Positions 24,729-37,700 of a DNA stretch of 64,000 nucleotides are shown here, piece after piece. This DNA is from Copromyces sp. CBS 386.78 (lineage: Eukaryota > Ascomycota > Sordariomycetes > Sordariales > Sordariaceae), in contig MU839132.1 of the NCBI GenBank assembly GCA_030685235.1, forward strand, positions 1 through 64,000, given 5' to 3'. The translations under genes and the position numbers were made by a program. The notes under the pieces were generated by a model. It was not told the DNA's origin. It did not search any database and was given only the letters and a program-made list of their open reading frames with translations. Numbering within the stretch: the first letter of the stretch is position 1; each line of letters opens with the position of its first letter.

Positions 24729-25340
24729 GAGAAAGTCTTTTCGCACTGCCATAAAAGTCTTACGGCACTGTCGCCCCACCCTCGCCCCACCGCTCCCGCG
24801 CGCTAATGCACCCCAAAATTTTTGAGCCAATTAAATCGCTCGCATCCATTCTAAGTCTCCACGCTCTTGTTCTTGGCGTCAGCAAACCGTACCGCGCCCG
24901 CCAAGCCCCCAAATTACAGCCCATTACATATCCTACCCCTACACACGTATCGCTAACAGCCGTGACAGCCGTGATAGCCAATCGCTAATAGCCGTAACAA
25001 TTATTAACAGCTGTGACAATCGCTGACAGCCGTGACAGCTGTGCGATGTGCGACCGTGCCGCTAAGTGCTCTGTAAAGTGCGTTGTAAAGTGGCTAATCT
25101 GAATGCAGATCTGGGCGCACATCTGGACTGGGCACGTGACATTCATGAAAGAATGTGCCCAGATTTCTAGTGTGAAATCTATGAAAGAATACCGCTGCCA
25201 AGCTGAGTGTGGAGACTCAAATGGATGCGAGCGATCTAATTGGCTCAAAATTTTTAGAGTGCATTAGCGCGCGGGAAGGGTATAAGTGGGTGGGGCGACA
25301 GTGCCGTAAGACTTTTATGGCAGTGTGAAAAGACTTTCTC
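24729..25340. mobile_element. 612-bp GAG...CTC inverted-repeat element nested in the second Gypsy, TSD TTAAAAAA
   Basis: TIRs of about 118 bp start GAGAAAGTCTTTTCGCACTG. TTAAAAAA flanks at 24,721-24,728 and 25,341-25,348. The interior carries the CGCTGACAGCCGTGACAGC repeats (about 24,945-25,045) shared with the element at 18,089-18,651. It is nearly free of RIP although it sits in heavily mutated sequence. The several short frames overlapping it are products of its inverted repeats. Confidence 0.9.
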
Positions 25341-25348
25341 TTAAAAAA

Positions 25349-28300
25349 TATATAGGGTTTATTAAATAAATCGTTAACACTATTATTTAGTACGACTTTA
25401 ATAATATAATAATTATTTATAATAATTAAAAGGAGTATAAAGAGAGAGCCACCATTATTTCTTCCCTTACCCCCGTTACTACTATTCCCACTACCCCTAC
25501 TACCGCTTCCCCTACCCCTATTACCACCGCTATTAAAAATATTATTAGGTCTTCCGCCGCTTTTAAACGCCGGGCGCATACTTACGGTAGCGCCGCTACT
25601 AAGTAGTTTAAAAAGACCTCGGGCCCTAATAAACTCTTATAATAGGATATTACTTATTTACCCCTTAGCGTTCGCCTATTTAATAGAATCCGCCCTTTAC
25701 TATTCTTACTATCGCCCTCCCGTATTAAAAATATTTATTCCGCTTCGTACGACCTTTACGCCGTAATTATTTCGAACCTTATTAATAGAAGGAAGGAAAA
25801 TATAAAGATTAACGTTAATTAAATTATAAAGGATTTATTAAATAATAAAATTATAAAGGATATTTAGTATATTTAAGGCTTTGCCCTAATTAATTTCGAA
25901 CTTTTTTTAATGCTACAAATTAATTCTTTTCTTATAATTCCGTAATTAATTAATTTTATTCTATTCGTAAAATCCCTTAGGGGAAAATTTTAAATTTATT
26001 AATCGGTTAGTCTATTATTAATATCCGCCATTCTATATTTACTTTCGAATTCGTTAAGTATTTTCGTTTTTTTGAATTTTATTAAAAGTTCCTAAGTAAG
26101 ATTATAATACCCCTTCTATTTAATTAAAATTTTATAGACGGGTCCCCTTCTCTTATAATTAATAAGTACGTAAAAGATTTCTTCTACCTATTATTCGAAT
26201 TCTCTTTCTACTTTTATAATTAACAACTAATTATTAGTAAACTTTTACCCTAATAATAGATTTTAAATTACCCGCCGTAGAAAATTTATATAGAAAATAT
26301 TATAAATAATTTAAGGGAGGCTAAAGAACTTTATAATGTACGGAGAAAAAACTTTTAAAACCGTATATTTTATATATAATTAATTTAATTTCTTTTTAGG
26401 ACGATTAGTATTATAATTTTTAAAGTTGAGCTAGACTTTATTTCCGATTTAGAAGCGCTTAATTAATTAATAATATTAATTAACGAATTTCTTTTATTGC
26501 TAGGCGGTTGCCGCTATAGTAATTTAATATAAATCTATAATTTATTATAATTTTTAGACGAATTAGTAAGCTCGCTTTTTAAAGGAGAAAAGCGGAGGTC
26601 TATTTGTAAACTCTTCGATAACGGTAATTAGGAATTTTACGTTAAATTTATAAATAGTAAAGAATAGATTTATATTAATCGAAGTATTAATACGGCTATT
26701 AATAATTAGTTAGGCTATTGGATATTATTTATCTTAATTATTTTAAATATAGTTGACGACTGTTCGAAAGTAAGTGTAAATTTCTTAATTTATCTGCTTA
26801 GGGCTATTATTGGTTTAAAGGTAATAGGTAATATTAAAGAGCCGTTTAATATAGAGGAGTTTATAGAGCTTCGCCTAGAAGCAGTTCGTTTAATTAGAAC
26901 CGCAATTGCTAACGATAAATCTAGGAATATTATAATATTTAATAAAATATTATAAGAATCGTTCTATATAGAATTTAGTATTTATAAATAGTATTAATTT
27001 AAGGATAATATTCTTACTAAGCCGGTCTTTAATAATATAAAGATAAGTATTACTATTCGAATTTAGGAGGTTTATAATAAAATTTATTTAGATTTCTCTA
27101 TTAAATTATTCCGGGATTAATAGTAGTCGTAGGAAACCCCGTTTCTACTTTTTCTAAACCTTTATAGAATTATAAATATAATAATTGTAGAAGAATTACC
27201 GAATGTAAACCCTTAAGAGCGGTTAGTAAAAATATCGGATAAATACCGTTATAGTATTTTCTCTTCCTAAGTAGCCGAAGATATAAGAGTTGTAAATAAT
27301 TTAAATAAGAATTGTACGGAAGGTATTAAATTATTAGGATTAATTTATAAAATTAATAAAGTCGGATTTAATATAGACGGGCGCTCTAGGAATTTAAAGG
27401 CGGCCTTAGTAGTAAAATTGATTGCGGGAGTTAATATTATAATTGGTAATTTATATTTTTAATTTTAGGGATAGATTAAAGTACCGTTTATTATTTTAAA
27501 TTACTATTTTAACTTATTAGTATAAGGAATCTTTAGGGGCTATTTAGTCTTAGAACTATTATAAATCCGGATTTTCAAATACTTTTATACCTTCCCTCCC
27601 GGCGCGGATAACTTAGGAAGCGGAAATACAGAACGGGCTATAAGATTCGAGAGCGGAATCTAATATTATTTATAAATTGTAGGTTTTATAATCCTATTCG
27701 GTAAATATATTTTATTCCCGCCGGGATAAAGCGTTAGGGACTACCCCTTCCTTATTTAGCCGATATTTAATATTAAAATTAAATTATAATAAATATTTAG
27801 CCTAATGAATTTATTATTCGGAAAATTACTATATATTTATAAAGTATTTTAAATTCTAATAATTAATTAAAATAGTAAAGGATTTACAATTACGCAATTT
27901 AGCCGATTATTATTTTAAATAATTAATAATAATAAATATTTCCTTATTATAAATAGGGTAATTCCGTTTTACAACATTTAATTTCCGTAAATAGTAATTA
28001 ATAACCGCTTATTTTCTAAATTCGTTAACTTTTTACGAAATAATTCCGCCTAATATAAAATTACTATAATCCGTTTTTAAAAATATTTTTTTATTAAAAT
28101 TAAATTCTATAAGGATTAGGGCTTTCGTAAATAGTATTTTAAATAGTTAGAAAGTACTCTTATATTTTTTAATTTATTCGAAGGTTACCTCTTTATTAAT
28201 AAACGTTATTAACGGGGCTACTACCTTCGAGAATTATAGTATAAATATTTTATAATAATTAATAAACTTAAAGAAATTATAAATACCCTTCTAAAAGTTA

Positions 28301-30900
28301 GGTAGAAGCTATTTAAAAATAATTTTAACCTTTTCAAGGTCGGCTTATATTCTAACGCCCGTATAAATAATAAAACCGAAATATTTAACTTTCTTAATTA
28401 CAAACTCGTATTTATCCGGGTTTAAATAGAGGCCCACGTTAGAAAACTTCTTTAGTACTAAACGGACCTTAGTTTCGTAGTCTTCTTTAATACCCGAAGT
28501 ATAAATAAAAACGTTATTTATATAGGCCGTATAGAATTTATTAAAATACTTATAAAAGATATAATTAATATACCGTTAAAACGTCGCCAACGTATTAATT
28601 AACCTAAAGGGTATAATTAACTACTCGAATAACCTATATTATATCTAAAATACTATTTTCTATTCTTCTCCTATAATTATCCGAATTTTATAGAACGCTT
28701 ATACAATATCGACCTTTATATACTATTTAACCCCTTTTAAAATATAGAATATTTTGCTAATAAATAGTAAAAGATAATAGTTTGTTCGTATAATAGTATT
28801 TAAAGTATAATAATTGTAATAGAAGTAGAATCTATTGTCCGGCTTCCGTACGAAAAGAATTAGAACTCCCGCTTCTAAATTGCTAATATAAATAAAACCC
28901 TTATTTAAAAGGTTTTTAAGGGTCTTTTTTAAAATTAAAAACTCTTTACAAATTATATTATAAAGTAAACCGAAGGGGATTGGTAATTCTTTACTATTTT
29001 TATCTTTCTTAATTTTAATTTTATAATCGACTCTAGGATAATAAGGGTTACGTTTATCCGCCTCCTATTTTATTTAAAGGAGTAAAAAGTTATAATACTT
29101 CTTCAAAATTATTTTCCGTAATTATTCTTCGGTATAAATTTTCTTAAACTATAGGGCCTTTTCGACGTTTTTTAAATTTATAGTATAAATAGCTTTTTTT
29201 ACCGCCCTATTATTAAACTCCCTCTTAATCTTCCGTACGTAATTAACGAAGGTAATAGTTATTATATAAATAGCGGATTTAATATTTTTAATGAATTTTG
29301 TATCTGGGGCCTATTTTCTACTTACGTATAGGACCTAATAATTTATAATACTTATATATAATCGCTTTTCGTAAAAAACGGAATATATTCGTATAGCCTT
29401 AAGCTAAAGTTTCCTTAGAATAATAGGGAATTCTAATAGTAGTACGATATAAATACAAATAGGGTAAATATAATTATTAATTTCCGTTAGGAAATACGTA
29501 AAACCTTAAATAATAATTCTTTTTATAGTTGCGGAAGCTCCTTTAATACGACGAAATTTAATAGGAACGATTGGAATCTAGAGATCTTTAATAATTTTTT
29601 TATTAATCGTAATATAATACTAATAACCCTTATTAATAAAGGTATAGAATAAATTATAGTCGTTAATAATAAATAGAATTAATATAAACTCTATTTCCAA
29701 CTACGAATTTAATTTAAATTCTTCTACTTTATTTAATATATTTTTAAACTCTAAGGCCCGATTTTACTCCGGAATTATTTTTTTCCCTACTTAAAAGCGG
29801 AGTTTTATTCGTCGTCGTCTTCTAAAAGCGGAAGGATTTCGGTAACGGTTATTTAAATACAAACCCCGTTATTATTATTATTAGGAAGGATTACGGGCTA
29901 ATAAGGATAATTATTTACCCGATAACTAGAAGTTCCGTAATAGAAATATAGGTTATTATCCCTACGCTTCTAACGTTCTTTATTAAAGACCTACTTAATA
30001 TATTTAAAAAAAATAGCCGAATTTAAACCGCTTCGCCCCCGATTATTATAACTTCTATTAAATACGTTAATTCAAATAAATCTTATAATAGTATTACTAT
30101 TACAATTAAAGGGATAATTATTAATAGAAGAAAAGAAAGATTACGTTTACTAATAGGAAATATTAAATTGCTAAGTATTAACGTTAGAAGTAAAAAAGTA
30201 AATACCGTTACCTTAGGAGCGCCCTTTTTACGAACGGAAGTATTTATAGTAATTTTCTTTAAATTTAGAAGTTTATTTATATTTAATTATAAAATATTAT
30301 ATTTTAATTACGTAAGCGTAATAATCTTCTAAAAAATCTACTATAAAGAATTTATTATAAAATTTCTAATTAAAGGTATAATTAAAATAAATTAATTTAA
30401 TAGGGCTCTCCTAATTATAATTATTTACTTTTAATATTTTATTATCGAAGGTAATTAAAAAAGTAGTAAAAGGTTTTCTATTTTTCTAGCGTATACAAAT
30501 TAATTTATTAAAAGTAATATCCTAATTCTAATAGGAGCCGAAAATAATTTAAATTTAATTTAATAGACTAATTAAGTCTTCTTTTCCGCGGATCGTTTTA
30601 TTAGTTTAAAAACCCTTTAATAATTTATTGTTAGGGAAGGTATTAAGGATTTCGGACTAAGCGGCATTGCGATCGGTACGGAGGCCCGCTTTAATAGTAG
30701 TATTATATATTTAAATAAATTGGTTAAAATAGAATTAGAAGGTATAAAGTTAATTATTCTATTTAGGGAGTTCGAAGGGTTTTTTTTTATAGGTAGAAAT
30801 ATTAGGACCGTTACTATTTAAATTAGCGGGGTCTCTAATAATAGTAATTAAAGTACTTATTACGGCTCCGCTAGTAGGAATTAGGTCCGCGGGATTAAAA
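25349..30900 (-). pseudogene. degenerate gag-pol of the second Gypsy element
   Basis: Reading the minus strand through stops: Gag CCHC zinc knuckle at 29,907-29,950 (seen as YFYYGTSSYRVNNY, Cys and His turned to Tyr); RT around 28,530-28,340 with AYINNVFIYTSG (normally Y-x-D-D) followed by GLYLNPDKYEFVIKKVKYFG; RNase H near 28,050-27,700 (YNKEIFIIINYLK), ending with PNALSRRE; integrase zinc-binding region at about 27,270-27,110 with GYLGRENTITVFIRYFY. Asp-to-Asn changes and many Gln/Trp-to-stop changes show it is inactive. Residual plus-strand frames here are antisense shadows. Confidence 0.8.
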
Positions 30901-31220
30901 TTTAGACGTAGAGTAAAAATTAAGTTAGGATTAATATTAAAGAGAAGGGATTTAATACAATCGTATAAAGTAATATTCCCATTGAGTACTCTAATAAAGC
31001 CTTTTATAAGGTTATTATTCGTAATAGTATTTTTTACTAATTATTATTCGCCGCTTTAGGAATTATAAAACTATTATTCGATATCGTCGAAGTCTATTTC
31101 GCTAAGTCCGACTATAGTAATAAATGCCGCAAATACCGCGCTCGATACTATTAGCTCTATCTCTACTAATATCCGTTATTAAATCTACTATCCGCTTATA
31201 TAAGTATAGGTAAAACCTAA

Positions 31221-31461
31221 TATAAGGGGTACAGCATAGTTGGCACAAGTACTGGCCTAAACGATCGATAAGGTTCTACGAAGAAAGAAAGAAGGGAAGG
31301 GAGCTTGCAAAGTAGGCGAACTAGCCAACTATCCTTTTTAAGGGACGTACGGTGCGCGGGGTGCACGGGCTATGGGGGGTTGCCGGCACGGTAGCGTTGC
31401 TGGTACGGCAGTTCGCCTAGCGATTACCAAGCACATAGCCACGGGCATTAGCCCCATGACA
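31221..31461 (-). repeat. 5' LTR of the second Gypsy element
   Basis: 241 bp, ending CCCCATGACA before the ATAAT duplication. Partner of 23,379-23,619. Confidence 0.9.
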
Positions 31462-31466
31462 ATAAT

Positions 31467-33823
31467 ATATTAAATTCCTATTCCAAATCTTAATATAGTC
31501 GAAACCTACTTTTACAATTGTAAAGAGGAATATCTTTTTTCTCGCCGTAATAACTATCTAATACAATATACTACCGCGGGTTTATATTAATAAAATCAAA
31601 AATACTAGTCGGTATAAATATTAATTAAGAAATAATAACGATAGTAACCAAAAATAATAATAATATTAACTAAAATTAGTAACAATATTAGTACGATCGT
31701 TAGTTTCGTCGTTCGTCGCCTATATAAAAGAAAAGAAATTAATAAATTAAAAGACAAATAAGAGGAAAGGGAAGGGGAAGGAATAAAAGGGAAGGGACCA
31801 ATCCGAAGGTATAATTATCCAAAATCCAAACGCTAGTTTTAATCACCTCTAGGTATTCAATCTACTAAAAGATTTTAAAAATCAAAATAAATTAACCCTA
31901 AAAATAAAGTATAATAAGGAAAGAAAATTTAAAATAAGAGAAAGGGGGGAGGGGGGTTTTTATACCTTTCTAAAAAAGAGCTAATAAGTATTAGAAATTT
32001 CCTAACGGTCTAATTAATAAGGAAATTCTAAGTAGGTCTAGGGGTAATAATATAATTATCGTCGTAATCGCAATTATTTATTTATTATAAATAAACGGTA
32101 TTAATATTAATAAGGAAAGGATAAAGGTCGTTAAAGGCGGTAGTAATAGCGGTAGTAAAAATTGAAGTAGAAAGAGTCGGTTTATTACCAAAATTCTTAA
32201 TAAGGTCGCTAATTTACCGGCTAAGTAATAGGCTACTAATCGGAGTAATAATTAATAAGAAGGATTGTGATTACTTTATTAATATTAAAAAATAAAAGGT
32301 AATATTCTTAAAGTAGCGGTCGTATACCTTCCTTAATATATAAATATAAGGTAATATGTGCGTACTTCGGCAAAACCCGAATAAATAATAATATAATTGT
32401 TTAAAGGCTTAAAATTAATAAATCTTAAAAATTCGAAATAATTTCTAATATTGCGATAGAAATATAATAATAAATGAGATAGTATTATTAATATTAATAT
32501 TTATATTAATTAAATTAAAAAATAGAAAGTGTAAAAGGTATTTATATAACGTTTTATCGGCTTATCGGCGTTAATTAATTACCGCGAAAGGGAGTTACTA
32601 ATAAACTGGGATAGCGAATTATTGGGAGAACTAGATTTCCGGCAACGTACGGGGGATCTAAACACGTAAGCCGAATTACAATTACAGGATTACAATCGCA
32701 AATATTATATATAAAAACGATATTCGCGGTAAAACCACTACCATATTTCAACGTATATTTTAATATAAAACGGGATATATAATAAGATAATTACGATACG
32801 TACAACAATGAATTTTTTATACAAAAAATTATTATTATTATTAAATAATATTATTATAAAGCGATATGAAATAGCGGATTCAAATTTATATATACGGGCC
32901 TCCCGAATTTGGCAATTCGACAAAATTTCCTAATCGGGAATATAGGCTCCGCAATTATTTACACTCGGATCACTATAAATAGAACCGCCGCTCCTTCCAT
33001 CGCTTCGTAGTAGGCCTACGGACTACGCGACCTTTGGTGCGGATCTAATTGTAGCACCCTGGGGGTGGGCCCGACGACGAAGCTTAGTGGAGGAGTAGGC
33101 GTTTTAATAATATATATTAACGACGAAAGTTATTTTAAGAAGGTATAACAATTAATAATTAATAAATTTAAATAGTAGACTTATATATTTCGTATCCCTT
33201 CCCCCCCCTCTCCTCCCTTCTATAATAAACAATATACTTTTTTCGCCCGCGCCTTTTTTTATTTTACTATAGACTAATAGTTTTTCTATTCTATAATTCT
33301 CCTTAATTACTTCTATAAGTATTACTTTCTATAAATTAACGAATTTAGTAACTATATTATATTATAATATAGAAATTATAGTATTAGAGTAACGAATCGA
33401 ATTGAATTTATATATAGGGTTATTAAACGCCTTCTTAAAAACCGCCTCTCCTCTTTAGACTAGCTATATACCTATATATAATCTACTTACTATATTCAAA
33501 AATAAGAATATTATACTAAATATACTAACGTACGACAAGGATAGCTAATGAAATATAAGAAGGTAAGAATATTCGAAGATCTAATATTAAAAGTAAATAT
33601 TGTAAAACCGCTATTTTTTATTATTATATAGATAAATAATTAACTAGTATTAATTTATATAAATCGTACTATATACCTTTAAACTTTTATAGTTTCAGTA
33701 CCAATACGTATATAACGACTAGCTTCGAGACCCAGCTTAAAATCTAAATGCTACGTATAAGAAGGAGTTTACTATTTAATATAGCCTGCCCTATAAATAC
33801 TTTATATTAAAGCTATTACAAAT
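31467..33823. other. RIP-degraded repeat sequence, unassigned, with one GC-balanced patch
   Basis: About 2.4 kb. A patch at 32,960-33,100 keeps near-normal composition (for example GTGGGCCCGACGACGAAGC) with a short palindrome (GTAGTAGGCCTACGGACTAC). I could not match it to an LTR, TIR or RNA gene. The rest is AT-rich with no readable domain. Confidence 0.35.
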
Positions 33824-33828
33824 AGATC

Positions 33829-34050
33829 TATCACAGGATTAGACCTGTGATATGCCCACCCTACACTGCCTCTTAGATATATTATAACTATTGTTATAGC
33901 ACGGTTACGTATAGGGTTATATATGCGTACGGCCTAGCTTCTAGGGCTCTCGCCTATATAGCTAGTCCTCCGCATATATCCTTCCTTTCCTCTCCTTCGT
34001 ATAATAACGTATATCCTACCCTACTCCTAATAGTACTTTACCCTATAATA
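33829..34050 (+). repeat. 5' LTR of Gypsy copy B
   Basis: 222 bp, starting TATCACAGG directly after AGATC. Partner of 40,916-41,137; differences are mostly C/T or G/A. Confidence 0.9.
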
Positions 34051-34799
34051 GTTTATTATACCTACTATTACGTTACGCGCGTTCAAAGGAGATAAATTCA
34101 AATTACGTTTAATATAGAAAAAATTATTCAAATCGTATCCGCAATTAATCGCTCTACAATTAAAGATTCGACCCCTTACGAATAGGGTAAATAAAAATTC
34201 GGTCGCAAATATTACAATTCGAACCAAGTAATACAATACAAGTATTAGCCTCATTTCTTTCTCCCTCTCTTACTTATTAATTAAAATAATTTATTCTAAT
34301 AATAATTATATCTATATTTAATTTAGTAATTAATAATAGACTAACTACGGGTTATTACTAATAATTTTATTATAGTAACTGCTATTAACGCCCTTTAAAT
34401 TACCGACTTTAAAAATTAAATGATTTATAATACCCTAATTAAGGCATTTATAAACTTCAATAACAATCCTACTACTCGTACTCTATTATATTATATTATA
34501 GACTACGCCCTTACGCTCGTATCGGTTCCAATATTCCGCAACGTCGCCCTCACTTATAACCGTTTCGTTTATAATAATATAATCGAAGCCTATTTATATA
34601 TTTAGAAAGCCGAAGAGGATTTTACCGAATCTTACTAAGAAATTAATCGTTTAAATAATCGAAATACCGAACTCTAATAAGGGATTAATAAATTTAAATA
34701 ATCCTTTAACAATTTTAAAACTAATACCTTTAAATCCTTCTAAAAATAAAGGGATAAGTATACTAAAGCTATTAATAAAGTCCGTACTTAATTTAAATA

Positions 34800-37700
34800 A
34801 ATTTAAGAAATTAAAATAATTATTATAGTAATTACGAACGTTAATAATAGCGGCTATAGGTCGGTATAATTATATACGTATATTATTCTATTTAATAGTA
34901 AAAGAACTATTCTATTAGAAAAAGCGGAAAAATACCGCTCTTAACGTATAAAAGTTAAATTATATTAGATTAACGAGCCAATTTACTTCGCCTCTAAGTT
35001 TAAACGTTTTTTATATATCGTTAAATATTTTGAAAGCCCCCCTTTCGTAACTATCGAATCGGCGTTAGCTAATATCTTCGAATATTTAATTAACGATACT
35101 AAATAAAAATAGAAGACCGCTATAGACCTTTTTAAAGAATTCGATACTAAATATAATAATTCCAATTTTATTATTATTATTCGTTATAAGCTAAACGATT
35201 TAAAAATAATTAAAAATATACGCTAAACTATTTTCGAAGACCGTTTTATTATCTTTATTAATTAGTATAATATAAATAATATTATAAAAATATATTTCCT
35301 TCGTAATAAAATTATTAAAGCCGTCTATAATACTATCGTTTATTAATACCTATTTCCTACCGATAATAATTATAGTAAATAATTCTAAATAACCTATTTA
35401 TTAACTTAAAGTTATAAAAATAATATTTACCGCGAAAAGTTCGCTAACCTATTTTATAAATTATCTTCTTCGAATAATTATAATATTACTTTGTCCGTAG
35501 AATAGCCTATTAATTAAGGCGGTAATATAATAAATTTTAATTCTATATCCGCTATTAATATTATTATATACAATATAATTTCGTAAGAGATTTTTGAATA
35601 TTGTATAAAAACGGGCGCGTATACTTATTGTAATTGTAAAAATTATTTTTTAACCGCTTACTATAATTATATTAATTTTAATAAAGATCCTCCCGCTTCT
35701 ACCCGCGGTAGTCGCGGCGGTCGTAGTAGTAAGGGTAGTAGTAAAGGAGGTAGTAGAGGCGGTAATAATAACGCCGTTCCTTAATAGGGTTAGTACGGCT
35801 ATAGCCAATAGGGCTATAATTAATAAGGCTACGGCTAATAGTATTAAATTAACGTTATAAACGCCTAAACGGCTAATAATAATAACGCCGCGGTACCGTA
35901 GTATTAGTAAGCCCCAGTCCCCGTATATATCCCCGGCTTCGTTAGCCCTGTCTAAAGTAATAAAATTAATTATATTAATTAGTAGGGAAATATATAGCCT
36001 CTAAATTAAATTGCGATTAGAAGTAACTATCTATAAAATAGAAAGAGGAGGGTAATATTATTATATAGTTAAATATAATTAAAATTTATAAATCTTCCGT
36101 AAATAGCCGTTATAAATACCTTAATTTATTAAACCTCTCTATTTAATTATCCGACGGATTATATAAAATATATTATTTAAATTTAATTGATAATAGTTAT
36201 ACCGCCCTAGGTTTTATTAATAAACGTTTCGTTTATCGTTACCGGCTCCCTTTTTTCAAATTTATAACATTTAAAATCTTATATTTTACCGACGGAAACC
36301 CTACTAAAAGTAATATTACTTATTTTATAAGATTTATAATAAGGACAGGCTATTATTACGAAATTATCGACCTACTTATTTATAACTTAGCCGAAAATAA
36401 CTTAATTATTCTAAGCTACTTATAATTAATTTACTATTCGCTAAGTATTTTATAGCCTTATAATTCGCTTTAATTTATTATAGCCTATAAGAAGCGCGGC
36501 TACCTCTTAAAGGGGATCCCTAATATTAAGTGGGAAGCCCTTATAGCCGGCCCGACTACTTATTTTAATACGACGAATCTAACGTTTAAAAAGGCTACCT
36601 ATAAAGAAGTTCTAAACGAAGGCAAGCCCGATACTAGATTACAAACGGATACCCTTTACTATATTTCCATCTCTACAATTGTAAAACGAGTAGCCCGCTA
36701 GCGGTTTAATTATTTTCGAAACCGGATCGTTTACTATTTAAAAACTTCTACAATTAGTAAAATACTAACGAGCCCCAGCTAAGCCGTTATATTTAACGTT
36801 ATCCCCTTTAGCGTAATCCCCTCTCTTCTACTACGGATAATCTTAATACTTTATTGGGTAGTTAGAAAATTCTGTACTATTACTATAAATTATCGAATCC
36901 AAATCCGTCGCCTCTATATCCTAATAAGTTTTATTAACTTTAACGATATTAAAGAATTATTTACCGCTACCTTTAACTAATTAGCAAAGAAATATAGCCT
37001 TTAAATTATTTATACTATAAGGGCTAATATAATTGAAAATATTAAACGTATAATAGAGGAGGATTAATTAATAGAAAAGTATAATATTTTAAACCCGTCC
37101 GCCTTTAGTAATAAATTTATATTAGAAATAATTAAAGAGGTTTTTATAAGCAAGGGATAAAAATATAAGAAATTCTTTAGTAGTAATTTCTACTACTAAA
37201 TCGATAGTTTAACAAGTAAAAGTAATATAACTATTTTAAAGGCAATTAAAATTTCTAACTCTATTAAAATTACCGGTATGGATAATAATTTTCTTTAATA
37301 CGAGGAAGCTATCGACTAATATTTTGCCGCTAATAGTATTATTTTACGTAAGGTTACTTCGGAAAATATTATAAAATTTTACGAAAAAGTTAATAAACCC
37401 CTTAAAATTAATGTATAAATCTAAATTAAATTACTTTAATAGTACTAATATTATACGAATATTTTTTAATAAGAGGGTATTAGAATTCTTCTTCTTTACT
37501 GTTCCTACGACTTTAAAATCGAACTCCGCCCGGGAATTATACCCTTAATTGTTCGCGGACGACCTTTTAACCCTAACGAATTTAATATTATTAAAAAATA
37601 AATTAATAATATACTATAGAAAAAATTTATCCGACTATTATAATTAGAAGTATTTACCCTAATCCTTTTAATAAAGAAATTAAGTAGAGGAGTTTGTATT

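Larger units (their letters stand above)
23379..31461 (-). mobile_element. second Ty3/Gypsy family (minus strand), 241-bp LTRs, TSD ATAAT
   Basis: An 8,083-bp element including a 612-bp nested insertion. Direct LTRs run from TGTAAGGGG to CCATGACA (TG...CA), with ATAAT at 23,374-23,378 and 31,462-31,466. A purine tract (minus GGAGGAGAAGGGGGGG) sits inside the left LTR, which is therefore the 3' LTR. Minus-strand order is gag with CCHC knuckle, RT, RNase H, integrase. It is heavily RIP-mutated; the LTRs are better preserved than the interior. Confidence 0.9.

Noticed and set aside
26380..27800. long, stop-poor plus-strand frame in the second Gypsy element, first taken for an extra antisense ORF
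   Set aside because: The minus strand over the same bases gives clear RNase H and integrase motifs, so the plus frame is a shadow.
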